From Bolinopsis microptera (taxonomy: Eukaryota > Ctenophora > Tentaculata > Lobata > Bolinopsidae), in contig NC_087073.1 in assembly GCF_026151205.1 (NCBI RefSeq), positions 2,128,501 through 2,192,500 of the forward strand: a DNA stretch of 64,000 bases, given 5' to 3'. The number at the start of each line of letters is the position of its first letter. Positions within the stretch are counted from its first letter, which is position 1. The position numbers and the translations under genes were made by a program. Below the pieces are notes generated by a model. The model did no database searches. It had not been told where the DNA came from and worked only from the letters and a program-made list of their open reading frames with translations. Shown here piece by piece: positions 1 through 13,800 of this stretch.

Positions 1-2049
1 ACTGAAGTGCAAATTGATCACAAATTGCTTCTTGCGCTGACGCACCTTATTGGCATCAATGTTTTGACATCCTATCGTCTTGGCACCTGGTACAATTATA
101 CTCCTCGAAATCGTGGTTATGGAGTGAAAACTAGTCGATCAAATTATACTCAAACGAACAAATAATACACAGATGGATATTGGATATGAGAAATTATTTC
201 TGAAGAAACTGAGATTCAGTGAATAAAAAAGTGTGCCGATAAGACAATAAGCATTTGTGTAATTGGGGAATAAGGTTTCCAATTACGTAATTTGTCTTTG
301 TCTGATAATTGATTTTTCGCCGCAGACCGCCTATCTCAAAATTCAGATTTTTTCCTGTAAATTTCTTTTACAACTGTCCGGCAATTAAACAGCAAGGGTT
401 TCTTGGTCGACAAAGATATGATTAAATAATAAATATATATATGGGTAATCGATTTTTATTTTGGCGAAAGACCCGTATAACTTTGAACTATCCAAAGAAA
501 CCGTAAAGCGAATTTTTATTTAGAAGACGAAAGGGATAATGGATATGACGATATTATCGGCAAAATCACAACCTGGTAACCTCGACAAATGTTCTGTGAG
601 AAACTGTCAGTCAAATATTTCATTATCGGCAAATTTATTGACGCTTCGATTATGTCATAATGCAACGCAGCGATCCAACGGACGATATCTGTTTTCAACT
701 CAACCAACGGTTTCTGCTTACCAGTATGCAGACTGATGAATATTCGAATAATGTTATGGAATTTTAAAATGAATGCATTTCTCGGGATTCCAGAATTGTC
801 GCCATTTATCCGACGAATTGATATTTTCGCAAGCAAGATAAGCACATTTAATAGCAATTATTTGGGCAATAGCTTGACTATCTTTATGTTTTATCTGTCT
901 TAACGCTGTGTCTGTTTAAAATTTAAACCATTTTCTTAATCGAATGACGGAAATGGCAAAATTTATTATCACCAAGGCAATTGATAACGAAAATAGTGAA
1001 AGTTTTGACGAATTATTATTATTTATTATTTGCTTCACAATTTGTGCCATCTATTTGAGAATTCCTAAAATGTTGATGGTGAATGATCTCACACTCACAT
1101 GAAACATTGACGCTTATAACTTAACATGGTGGGTTAGAACTGACATAATTACATTATGACTTTATACTGAGATCATGATATAGTTTCAATCTTTTCTGAG
1201 GGTCGGTGACTCTGTATATTTAGATCATCTAGTTAATAGTTGCAATATTCTCTGACGGAGGATTGCCGACAAACACTTCAGCTCATTCGCATTGATAACT
1301 CAAATTTTAAACTTAACTGTAGAATATTCGATACCAAGATCATGTTGTCGGTTGTTCTTTTTAGTTTATGATCTAAAGTTGGAGCGTAAATGAAGAACAG
1401 GACCGAGTTGTATTGCAAAGTACCTCCGTGAGGCTCACTTGTCTTCTGAGTAGAAGACACCCCCGTGTATTCAATGAGCTGATATTTGATATCACTAGCT
1501 CCGTTAATCCTTCAGACCGTCCAACGGTTAATCAATTGTTTATTAATTTTCCCTGAATAAAAGCTGTAACTGGCGGAGTCGCCATCCGACCAGTCGGGAA
1601 TTAGAAGTTTAATCGTCCCTGAAGAGCCCTGTCAATTAATCCTCGTAGTGACTTATTGGAGCTTGGTAAATTAGCTAACAAAGAGTAACATTGCATCCCT
1701 TTTGTTAAGAAACCGACAACGAGAATTGGACGGGCTCTTTAACATCAAGATCCGCATATATAAGGTCACATGGCCCTTGCTAGACTGCAGAAACATGTCG
1801 GTCACATGATATAAGTTAGACCTAAGTACCAAACAAACCAGCTGTCAAGTTGTGGTCTATTGTCGGGGCCCACCTGGCCCATTCTCACTACTACCACCCT
1901 GACTGTAGTCAAATATATTCCTCTCTTCGGGCAGCATTGTAAGTGCAACTAGGCTGAGCTGTAGCTCACCACCGCACTGTGTCCGCCCTCTCAAGACGTA
2001 ACCTGATATTATAAACTGAGTAAAACGGTCAAAGTTTCGAGCTCTAACT
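1..2049. other. No gene recognised; AT-rich non-coding sequence
   Basis: Open frames here are short (at most 113 codons), overlap on both strands and show no recognisable domain or convincing splice-bounded exon. I see no tRNA or rRNA. It may be intergenic or intronic sequence of a gene outside the window. Confidence 0.5.
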
Positions 2050-2345
2050 CCGCCGTTTGATTGGATCACGGTGAGTCATGTGATGGAGGGTTATGACATC
2101 ATCTGCTGTTCTGCGCTACGATTGGTCGTGACGTCACGTGATTAAATGCAACGTCACGGGGTCACGGGAACCATTATACATGTGGACTCGAGGGTAGAAT
2201 TATCGCAGCAATTTATTATTTATTTGGACGCTTAGTAATAACGCTGAGAGAGGGCTCGCATTAACCGGAGCTGGCTATTGCTATAATATAAAGTTAGAGG
2301 AATAGGTCATGTGACGCCCTATCACGTGATACTAATAACCAGCCG
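2050..2345. promoter_or_regulatory. Possible promoter or enhancer: CCAAT, CRE and E-box cluster
   Basis: An inverted CCAAT box (ATTGG, about 2121) is followed within 10 bases by a palindromic CRE (TGACGTCA, about 2129) that overlaps a CACGTG E-box. Further CACGTG or CATGTG motifs occur near 2074, 2308 and 2323, in a stretch that is more GC-rich than its surroundings. CREB/ATF and bHLH-Zip factors bind such sites. No transcript start or adjacent coding exon is visible, so the role is inferred from motif density only. Confidence 0.25.
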
Positions 2346-3851
2346 ACTAAAGACCCGGGAGGGAGGGAGGGAGGGGGTCAACACGCCATTCCTCGGTCCA
2401 CTGAGCGCCGACCTTTTGTCGGGGACCAGCACTAGACAGAGTGAGTAGCAGGTCCTTCCATTGTGGAACAAACAACTGGTAACAGAAGGTCCGGGGGATA
2501 ACAATAATGCAGCTCATATTTAATGTGATGACGATATTAGACCCACAAGGGCATTAATACTTTCAGCAGACTGTTATCATTATAATTACAGTTTCTACAT
2601 TCTGCTGTTCACGACATACGGCTCATCACTTGGTAAATGGTTCGTGCCCTTCTTCGTGGCCTATCTCCGTAAAAACGGATAATCAATGGCCATTTTCAGG
2701 GACTTGTACCGGAGTGGGGGGCCCTTGTACCAGTCAAAACTTAGAACTGTTATCATTTTTAACCTTCATTATCCGTAAAAACGAAAAAAATAAGGTTATT
2801 TCCAGGGACTTGTACCAGGCAAAACATAGAACTGTTATCGTTTTTTGAAACTCAAGAAGCTTTATTACAAGTCTAGGTCGAGTAATTATGTAAGGACCTA
2901 GTGTGGCTATACTAGTTTCCATTAACTACCCCACTTAATGCTACCACTATATTCTCGTACTATATCACTAGTTTCCAATAACTACCTCACTTAATGCTAC
3001 CACCGGTTCAAATATTAGAGTTGGGTTCGAGCGAGAACATAACAGTCGAGATCTATAAATGAAATAAATAAATATTCTTTTAACAAAGTATTTTAGTAAT
3101 GAGGAATCATTTATGGTAGTGCTGGAGGGATAATAACATTAAAAAATATTTACAATACTAAGAAGTTGTGAAGGAACAACGAAAGGTGCAGTGGAGGTCT
3201 GTAAATGGGATATATAAGGTTACCTTTAACAAAATATTTATTATACAAGAGTGCAAGGGAATGATTTTGTAAGGATAAAAATAGCTATTATCGGGTGAGG
3301 CTCCGATATTGCAACACACTGCCAAATCTATTAACAGAGTTTTAAGACTTTTTAACTCTTGCAACAGCGACAATTGCAGAGAAGTGCAGCGACAACTTTA
3401 TATTTACCTCCGATGATTTTACTATAACGGAAACTGAAAAGAAGATACGACTACCCATATCATTACTGCTGTGACGTGAATGTTGCTTCATCGCCCGATT
3501 GAATGGCTATCTGAAATATCAGCTGAAAGAACTATTGAATAATACCATATATGGTCATTACTCAATACAAACCATGGATTCTCCCCTAACTCTGTGATAG
3601 GAGTACTTTCACTTTAAACGTTGTAATTATTGTGGAAGCGAGAAACCGGAACTGGAAAATGAGAATCATAGAAACTACCAATATTATTACAGTTCCAACG
3701 TACGTGTTTAATACTCCGAACAACTGCTCACATTGCCAACAAACGATAAGCTAATTTTACTGACAGTGATGACACATGTAGTCACTGAGTGTTATGACTT
3801 ATGACGCACCAACACTGTTCTTCCTCCTTATATTCTCCGACTTTTATCCCG
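2346..3851. other. No gene recognised; small local duplications
   Basis: Two near-copies of a segment around CAGGGACTTGTACC lie at about 2695-2750 and 2800-2840. Two near-copies of a segment around ACTTAATGCTACCAC lie at about 2905-2950 and 2965-3003. No coding signal was seen. Confidence 0.4.
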
Positions 3852-4062
3852 GTAACCTGGTAACCTGGTAACCTGGTAACCTGGTAAGATGGTAACCTGG
3901 TAACCTGGTAACCTGGTAACCTGGTTACTTTTATCCCGGTAATATGGACTGGACTACTAGGTTACTAGGGCTACTAGGTTACTAGGTTACAAGGTTACTA
4001 GGTTACTAGGTTACTATGTTACTAGGTTACTAGGCTACTAAGTTACCATGGTAACTGGACTA
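3852..4062. repeat. Adjacent 8-bp tandem repeats (GGTAACCT)n and (TACTAGGT)n
   Basis: From 3852 to about 3930 the unit GGTAACCT repeats about nine times with one variant (GGTAAGAT). From about 3957 to 4062 a related 8-bp unit, TACTAGGT, repeats with substitutions. Both are short-period minisatellites in non-coding sequence. Confidence 0.9.
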
Positions 4063-4446
4063 CTGGACTATCCCTTTTCTTCTCTACATGTGTCTCACGA
4101 GAAAAAGTGAGTCGGTAGTTAGCAATCAGAATACATAGTGCTACGTGGGGGCTTGTTGTCATGCAAGTGATTGAGTAACAGACATGTAAACTAAGATTGT
4201 AAAATGTAGGTGGAGTCAACTCTCAGAGTGCTATCAGCTAAACTAACTCAATAAACTGATATAAGTTAAAGGAAAATATGTTAATAAATAACAGTAGAAC
4301 TAGTGGTGTAAGGACGAATACTAGTGGAGTATACACTAAGAAAGTAGTAAACGGAAAAAATATGCTAATAAACAGTAAGTAAAAGAAAAATAAGCTGACA
4401 CTTGTAATAACACGAAATACACTGCTAATAGATACCGCAGATTAAC

Positions 4447-4527
4447 AACAAAGCTTAATAACAAAGCTTAATAACAAAGCTTAATAACAAAGCTTAATAA
4501 CAAAGCTTAATAACAAAGCTTAATAAT
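4447..4527. repeat. 13-bp tandem repeat, six copies
   Basis: The unit ACAAAGCTTAATA is repeated six times almost perfectly; each copy holds a HindIII-type AAGCTT. Confidence 0.92.
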
Positions 4528-5232
4528 ACCGACTTTATCAAATATCAATAATAAGGATACGGAGAATACACACAACACGATTATTAGGCTAACGATCCTA
4601 TAATAACTAGCTACCACCAGCTAACGAGCTCACTCAGTACACAAACTACTAGTCTACTGATATTTGGCAGTATTAACAGTGTTTAGACCTGCTCACCAAG
4701 AGAGAGAAGAAAACTTAGAAATACTTGGTGTCATCTCGTGTACTGTGCATGATGAGATATGATCTGGGTAGCTGATGTGTCAAGATAGGAGAGAGAGGAA
4801 TGTTACTTCATCTGCAGGACATTGTACCTGGATCAGCGGATTATTGAGTTTCTGCACCATGTATGTCTTCGTCAGCCGGCTAGTCAGGGTTTGTCAGACG
4901 TAGTATTATATTATACTCATATTTTAATATATTATGTGTTGAAATATGGCTTGTCTGAGGAATTGGAAATTTGGCACTCAGCCCCATTTCACAGGAACCT
5001 TGTTTCACCACTTATCTGTACGACCTTTTAAGTTTTTCCCGCATATTTATTTGATACTGTCATTCATTTATTATTTGTACAGATTCACTTAATGAATTCT
5101 ATTAATAGTCCAACAATTTATCGTATTAATTATACGTTTTAAGATACAGCATCACCAAGAATAACTTGAAAAATGACATTTATAATGGCCGCTGTGCCAC
5201 CTGGATGAACCACAAATTAGTCAGGCACAAAT

Positions 5233-5328
5233 ATACTGTCTCAAGAGTTGTTCATTACTTTGTTTCAGGTCTATTGAAACATACTGTCTCAAGAGTTGTT
5301 CATTACTTTGTTTCAGGTCTATTGAGGG
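5233..5328. repeat. 48-bp direct duplication, two copies
   Basis: Two nearly identical 48-bp copies begin ATACTGTCTCAAGAG at 5233 and 5281. Each copy contains a pyrimidine-rich segment ending TTTGTTTCAG followed by GTCTATTG, which looks like a 3' splice site on the plus strand. No flanking open frame supports an exon. Confidence 0.85.
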
Positions 5329-6459
5329 AACAGTGAAGATTCCACTGAGAGATTGAGTTGTTATTGTCTAACATTGAGAGACATTAATTATAATTAGGTC
5401 TCAATAATATGTCCTTATAATACATAAGTTCCCACGTGCTGCCGCTTCTCAGTACGGCTGGGCAGCAGACAGCAGTGACATGCTCTGAATCGTGCTGCAA
5501 ATTTTTTATTGGTAGAAATTACCCCCTCAAAATTTCCCTGTCCAAGCTGCCTATGCTTCAATTTAGACTAATTTATTAACACCATGATTATCTTTAAACA
5601 ATAAACATATTTACTTCTATCATGAGAAGTTAAACCCCTCCTTAAAATCATTGGGCGAGCAAAAGCACCATTTACTAATTACTGTCGTATACTGCATCAA
5701 ACTAATTTCACTGAACATGCTGCAAGCTTTCAAAAAGTTTTAAATTTTGTTAATTTTATATTATAAGGCAGATCATTGATAACTACGAATTATTTAGCCT
5801 ATTCACCTCAAGACATTACTTAGGCTTTATTTGGGACAATTTCGCAAAGAAAACTGAATCCTTTCTGTAGAATAACCATGGTCGAGATCAATATTTTCTA
5901 CCGATGCTATTGTCTTCGTCACTAAAACCTAAATACGGCGCCGATAAGACGTTGGGTCCAATGGTGTCAGTAGTATTTTAGCCCCTTTGAGATGTTACTT
6001 CTGCAAATTGCTCCATTGGCGCTTAATATTAGAACTCGTATTGCTTAATATAAAACCATTTACTTTGACTGCTGAGGAGATCGATCATTGAGTCTCCTAA
6101 GTTTTAATCGGACACTCTTTCGTCCGTATTAATCGGCGCACGGATATTAAAATGAACGTTTAACTTACGAAAACTACAATATATCTCAGTCGATACGACA
6201 GCAAACAGAAGAAGCAACCCAAGCACAGCTGCATTCAGCCCACAATCTGTTACTGGCAGCTTACAAGCATCGGATAGAAGAATGTGAGTTATCCCCCTGT
6301 ATAACCTATGTTCAGATTAACCGCCAATAGACAAACACTGGCTCCCATTTCATCCGTCCGGGAACAAATCAGATAAGACAGGTGACATTCGGAATAACAT
6401 ATATAACACCTGTGGCTACGGGAGAAGACTACCTTTGAATATAATACTAGTGCTGGCTA

Positions 6460-6640
6460 CCGCCACCTTGCGGCGGCGTTATGAGTGATGCCGTAAGACG
6501 ACGTCGGCAATAGAGCTTTTACGGAAGGCGCGAACGTCATTTACTTGTTTTGTGAATAAAACATGCATTTTCATCGGCTACGTTGACAAGAATCATCGCG
6601 CGCGCTCGCGGTTCTGCGCAATATAATAATTTAGTTAAAT
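6460..6640. promoter_or_regulatory. GC-rich patch with inverted repeat; possible CpG-type promoter
   Basis: A CCGCC...GGCGG inverted repeat near 6461-6479 is followed by several CG-rich motifs, including GACGTCGG and a GCGCGCGCTCGCGG stretch near 6600. It contrasts with the AT-rich surroundings. No transcript evidence is visible, so the label is tentative. Confidence 0.15.
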
Positions 6641-7871
6641 CCAGCTGCGTTCTGTTCATGCGACAGCCGACATCAGACATGACAGCAGATGAATCCATAA
6701 ATTTGGAACATTGGGGACAAATTTAAAAACAGGATTTTTGGTCTCAAACTTCTATTGCAGATATTTTAACTTAGTTATGATTACAGTAAGTTTTTAATGG
6801 TTGTTAGATTTGTTCATAATATATGAACGAAATAGACGAAAATATGGCGGGACCACACCTTGATTATTTATAGTAGTTATAAAGGGCTGGCAGGAGCCTA
6901 TATTTTTACATGCATGGGCCAAGGGGCCTTCAAAAGTGACACAAAATGACCCACATTCATGGAATGAAGATGAACATTTTCCTCTAAGTGCTCAGAATTG
7001 TTGAAAATTGGTCGGATATCGGATTAGGAAAGAGTTCCAATTATTCCGAACTTGGCTTGAGTGGTCCTAAGACCAACACAAACTCTTTCCGAACAATTTT
7101 GAACCATTCATATGCATCATTTATGACTATTTTTGGCTTATTAGGGCAGATAAACGCATGTCCCCATTTGTCCCAATGTTTCAAAATCCGGATTCATCTA
7201 CCTACCTATTGAACCTATTCATCTACTCCATGACAGCAATCTTCTGGCCGAATGGAACTAACCATAACCACACATGACACAGTTACTGTAAACACGATAG
7301 TCAAGCTCCGATTGACTCCTGCAGTATTTGTGGACGTGTGAATTTCTGTTTATCATAATTAATCGAATTTTTGCATATCAATATGATAAGGTCTAGATGT
7401 GTTAGATTCATGTCAACAAGTAAGACTCTAAAATAATCATCGGAAGGACTAATGTACAGTAAATTTAAAGAAAACCCTCGAACGAGAGAAGACAATTTAC
7501 AAATCTTAAAAATATGTACACCTCCCCTAGCTATTATTATCACGACTTTCTTTTCTTCCACTTAGACAACTGAACATCTTATTATTATTATTATTAGACG
7601 CTTGGTTAAGAGTTAGATACTCGTTAGATAGAAAAGTAAAAATCTAATATTAAAAACAAATTGTTGCTATATAGCTCAACACATTGTTCAAAACGTCGAA
7701 GGTCCTTTTGTGTTTGCTTCCTCAGATGGACCAAAACAAACAAAAACAACAAGCCTCAAGTCAAATAGACCCCAAATCCGGTAAAAATTTTAATAATATA
7801 GATTTCAACTGTAGAACCTAAATGTCATCATTTCTGAGGACCGTGAATTTTGACTGTTTTTTTTTCTTGAT

Positions 7872-10800
7872 TCAGGCTCGGTACTGGTACGTATCGTTCT
7901 CTCCGTCTAACCTCTCTATGTAGTCTTTCTCTATCAGTATACCAATACATTTCTGGGAGGGGAGGGTGTGTTAGCTAATTTAGCAAATAAATGTATATGG
8001 TTTCCATCGAAATATTATTGTCAGAACTCTGACAACTTTCCGCAATATATTTATTACGTTATATATTTATTACGTTATATATTTATTTATTGTAAGAATG
8101 CTCTTGCTCTGCACCCGCATCGAAATAAGGGCTAAAGCAGTAAGCAATATGAGCTAATCTGAATTTGAAATAACATCAGTAATTCAGTATTTTATAATAT
8201 CACAGACAAGCACATGTTTCCTCTTACCTTGATAGCAGGGACGCTTGGCTGGAAATTCTGAAGTTGCTGCATCACTTCAGCTAGCAATAAGGAGTGCTTC
8301 AACTGTTTCCTCGACTTCATTGTCCGTACAATACACGCCTATCAAGCGGACCATTTACATATCAATTACATATTAATTATTAGCAATAAACATTATTTAC
8401 ATATTATTTACATATTATTTACATATTATTTACATATTATTTACATATTATTTACATATTATTTACATATTATTTACATATTAATTACATATTAATTATT
8501 AGCAATAAATGTTTCTCTTCAACACTAACAGTTCTTGAGTTCTGACTCTCACGAACAAATCTCTCCCAAAAAAACACTAATCTACCTGGATCACGAGCAT
8601 ACGATCGTCCTTAACACTTTGGTGCGCTTGTTCAGTTTCCTGTTTAGACTCACTCTTCAGAGGGAGGGCCAGGTTGACTCGTATCTTACGACTGGGGGAA
8701 GTTAAGTTACATGTGGCTGGAAGAGACATCGCCAGACTATGGAATAGACTAGAGATAATTAGATGTATCCTGAAATGCTGTAGATTCTGCTATTTATGTG
8801 TCAGTACGGTAGCACTGGGTCGCGTTGGGATACAAAAGGGAACTGCCTAAAAAGGATTAACAATATTAATATAGTAGACTTTTAATGGATGGGAATATAA
8901 TATTAAACTCGGTGATATATTTGAATCAGCACACAGAACGACAGTGAGATTCTCTAGTCTACACTAATAGGCCTAAGCAATTCAGCAGAAGTCAGGTTGA
9001 TATATTATATCAGCTATGAAATGCATTATCCCTTGAGATTAGCAAAACTTACTTGGAGTAGTTGAGATTAAGCTGTAAAAGATCTGTCACTTGCATTTCT
9101 GTATCCTTGGTAACACCATCCACTGACTGCTTCGACAACGCCTGATAACACACTTTGTTAACTCTTAATATAACCATTTTAACTCTTTACAACCTCTTTA
9201 AATTTAAACAGTAATAAAATATTAAAGTATCTTGTTCGCACTAACATAATAAGTATGCAAGAAGCGTTGACAGTAGTGTTGGGGCGATAATGAGCTGGTT
9301 ATAATTTAATAAACATATTATCAACTAGTTATATCATTGTGTACTACTACTATACTACTTACCAGAACATTGAAGCTTACAAGCTGCTTTACTAACTGAT
9401 CCAGCTTGTCCTGAAAAGTAAATTATTGTAAGTTATAAAAGTTAAGTAAGTTATAAAAGTTAAGTAAGTTATAAAAGTTAAGTAAGTTATAAAAGTTAAG
9501 TAAGTTATAAAAGTTGAGTAAGTTATAAAAGTTATAAAAGTTATGTAAGTTACGTGAGTTATATAAGTTACAGACTCTACTAACCACAAATACATGGCCA
9601 TTGTGGTGACATAAAGGAATTTAATATTTTTTCCTCATTTACGTCATGACGATGACTTGTAGGATTTTTGGAGTTATACATAACTTAATAGTTATATTAA
9701 TAGTTTAATATAATGTAATGCGTACCATGCTTACGTACTGCTCAGTATGCGGCGATGAAGGAACACATTATTAAGTTTTTCAGCTACAAAAACATAAAAA
9801 ATAACGTTTCCTAAATGTGGGATCGCATTAATAAGGATGCACATTGGTTCCTATCTGTGCCATGGTTATAGAAATCATTTAAAAACCAGGCAAGAATCGA
9901 GAATATACTTCGAGTATCAAACTTTATTTCATCTATTTATCTATTTATGTAATTACGAATCACTGAATTCTCACATTGTCGATCATAGTGTTGGTCTGAA
10001 GCTCGCCGAAAGTGAGTGAGTCCCGGTGGTTAAATTGGAAGAGTATACTCAGTTGAAAAGTAGTACAGTGGAATCGATGAGAAGTCTTGGGTTTCCCTCG
10101 CGACCATTCCACCTCACCTGAAAGGGGTTTATTACTAAAAACTGGTATTTCGTGATTAAAATATAGATAGTCGATCACTGATTATTAAATTATGCTCTAT
10201 AACTTTGGCGCAATCGAATTGGAAGAGTGATGGACAATGGACATGGTTCAGTACACAATTATATAACGTAATGGTGATAAAATCGCACGATCCACATATA
10301 TAATAAACGCAGCAAGATCACGGTTGAAATTGGACGATTGCCAAGCTGCATCTAATTAAACAAGCCTTAATTACCAAATGTGTTCAAGTTGTTAAATAAG
10401 TTTAAAACTTAGAATAGCCCCTCACCCTTGCTCTGACTGTAGAGCCAGCTGAGTTTACGACCACTGTGCTGCTTGTCGTAGAACGATGAGAACCTATCGT
10501 GGATGGTCCGGAGTTCGGGGGCGATGTTGAACTCTGAACTGGGACGAGAGTACGGCCACGAACCGTCCGACAACACCATTACGGAGAAACCTTGTACTGT
10601 AAAGAATACAGTCACTCAGATTAAACATAATCACTCAGACAGTAATACTTTTATTGAAATAAGTCACAGAGATTAAGTTCATCGATTTTATGATTGGATC
10701 GAATTTTTCAACCAAAAAACTCCCCACCCTTATTCCTTTCATTAAGGAAAATATTCTCACGTGAGTCGTTAGGTGCAGGGTTGGCACTGCAATACTCCTG

Positions 10801-13800
10801 GAACCTATCATTCAGATCTTTACTGGTGTGCGTGTCCGTGTACATCTTTTGTAACTTACTCGTGTACTCGAACCCACATTCTTGCTGTTTGTACAAGAAA
10901 CTTCAGATAAACATGCAAATGTCATTATTCATTAACTTATTAGACACTTGGAACATCGATGTGTACTGTGTACTGTGTACTGTGTACTGTGTACTGTGTG
11001 CTGTGTACTGTGTACTGTGTACTGTGTACTGTGTACTGTGTACTGTGTACTGTGTACTGTGTACTGTGTACTGTGTACTGTGTACTGTGTACATGAACCG
11101 ATTCTAGAGAAGCTCAAAGAATGTGTTTTGACAACAGAATGAGATGAAGGCTGGGAACAAACCTTCAGTTTTGTGTACTGTGTATAATGTATAATGTACA
11201 AACCTTGAGTTTTGAGATCATGCTACCCTCCAGGTCGTGAGATACGGAGGTATCGTTAACAAGTCTACTGGCTAACAAGTTCCGGTAGAACTTCTGGAAA
11301 ACGTCTTTCTCTGTGATGTATTTGAAGATAACCATAACGTCGTTCAAGATACATTCTAACTCTTCTTCTTCGGGGTTTATACGAGAGCTGAAAAGATATT
11401 TGTTTTATTTTCATTTGTTTTATTTTTATTTAATGTATTGGTACGGAGGATCACGGCTCTCGACAATTCTTGTTAAACGGGAGAAAATCAAACAACTGAC
11501 AAATACAACAGCCGTCATTTGGCCACTTGTTGATTACAACTGACATAGGGTATCACTAGCAAAGTAAATGACCTTTGTAAAAAGCCAACAAGTGCCCAAG
11601 CGTCGGTATTATACTCGGTTGTATTTTCTTACCAGTTATTTTATCTGTTTGTTGTCCGCCCTAAAAAAGCTGTAGTGCTCCCTACCAAAGCAATATTACA
11701 ATCTCACGCCTAGCCCTAAATTATTTTCTCTCATGTAAGAAACGATAAAGTCATACTCAAAATTATACGGAAAGAGTATAAATGTTTACACTTTATAGCT
11801 TATGAATTAATTACCTCTTCTTCAAGAGGAGATTGCAGTATTTTGCCAACAATTCAGGCGATTTGCCTGTATTGTTAGCGGCCTCGGACACACAGTTTTT
11901 GTTTATAAATCCAGTACATGCTTTATCCAGTGCCTGTACAAATAGTGAGTTCTTGTCAAAGGACTTGTTTACCAGGTCGTTATACTTCCGATGTACGTCC
12001 AACAAGGCTTGCACGTAACTCTTAGGATCCTGAAGAGAAATTTTAAGTTTTGTGATTTTAAAATTAAAATATTGTACCAAGAAAATTTAGATTCGATAAG
12101 TGATGAATAAAGAGTCTGATTATAAGCTGATAAGTAGTAAACTAACCACAGATTCTTTAGATTCCTGACAACTCTGTACTGCTTTCAGCCCCACCCTCAG
12201 TATGTGATCTTCCAACAATTGTTTGAGATGCTTTAGTCCGCCTTCTAATCGATACACTAACTCGTACATTCTACCAATATCTGTAAACAAATCCCGGTTC
12301 AGAGAGTTACGGGGGGGGGGGGGGGGGGGGTACACTAACTCGTACATTCTACCAATATCTGTAAACAAATCCCGGTTCAGAGAGTTACGGGGGGGGGGGG
12401 GGGGGATACACTAACTCGTACATTCTACCAATATCTGTAAACAAATCCCGGTTCAGAGAGTTACGGGGAGGGGGGGGGATACACTAACTCGTACATTCTA
12501 CCAATATCTGTAAACAAATCCCGGTTCAGAGAGTTACAGGTGGGGGGGGGATACACTAACTCATACATTCTACCAATATCTGTAAACAAATCCCGGTTCA
12601 GAGAGTTACGGGGGGGGGGGGGGGCGGGATACACTAACTCGTACATTCTACCAATATCTGTAAACAAATCCCGGTTCAGAGAGTTACGGGGGGGGGGGGG
12701 ATACACTAACTCGTACATTCTACCAATATCTGTAAACAAATCCCGGTTCAGAGAGTGACGGGGGGGGGGGGGGGGGGGGGCGGGATACACTAACTCGTAC
12801 ATTCTACCAATATCTGTAAACAAATCCCGGTTCAGAGAGTTACGGGGGGGGGGGGGGGGGATACACTAACTCGTACATTCTACCAATATCTGTAAACAAA
12901 TCCCGGTTCAGAGAGTTACGGGGAGGGGGGGGATACACTAACTCGTACATTCTACCAATATCTGTAAACAAATCCCGGTTCAGAGAGTTACAGGTGGGGG
13001 GGGGATACACTAACTCATACATTCTACCAATATCTGTAAACAAATCCCGGTTCAGAGAGTTACGGGGGGGGGGGGGGGGGGCGGGATACACTAACTCGTA
13101 CATTCTACCAATATCTGTAAACAAATCCCGGTTCAGAGAGTTACGGGGGGGGGGGGGGATACACTAACTCGTACATTCTACCAATATCTGTAAACAAATC
13201 CCGGTTCAGAGAGTGACGGGGGGGGGGGGGGGCGGGATACACTAACTCGTACATTCTACCAATATCTGTAAACAAATCCAGGTTCAGAGAGTTACGGGGG
13301 GGGGGGGGGGGGTGGGGGATACACTAACTCGTACATTCTACCAATATCTGTAAACAAATCCCGGTTCAGAGAGTTACGGGGGGGGGGGGGGGGGATACAC
13401 TAACTCGTACATTCTACCAATATCTGTAAACAAATCCCGGTTCAGAGAGTTACGGGGGGGGGGGGATACACTAACTCGTACATTCTACCAATATCTGTAA
13501 ACAAATCCCGGTTCAGAGAGTTACGGGGGGGGGGGGGGGGGATACACTAACTCGTACATTCTACCAATATCTGTAAACAAATCCCGGTTCAGAGAGTTAC
13601 GGGGGGGGGGGATACACTAACTCGTACATTCTACTAATATCTGTAAACAAATCCCGGTTCAGAGAGTTACGGGGGGGGGGGGGGGGGATACTCTAACTCG
13701 TACATTCTACCAATATCTGTAAACAAATCCAGGTTCAGAGAGTTACGGGGGGGGGGGGGGGGATACACTAACTCGTACATTCTACCAATATCTGTAAACA

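Larger units (their letters stand above)
4063..7871. other. No gene recognised; contains short repeats listed separately
   Basis: This stretch lies downstream of the CUL1 stop codon on the minus strand. Its open frames are short and have no domain. It contains the repeats at 4447 and 5233 and the GC-rich patch at 6460. No clear AATAAA was seen for CUL1 in the first 300 bases after its stop. Confidence 0.4.

Noticed and set aside
7301-7561. 86-codon frame downstream of CUL1
   Set aside because: The CUL1 stop at 7872 is certain and this frame has no acceptor or homology.
10694-11201. Cysteine-rich frame CTVYCVLC... and its reverse [10 protein letters not shown]
   Set aside because: These are translations of the (GTACTGT)n intron repeat, inside a CUL1 intron.
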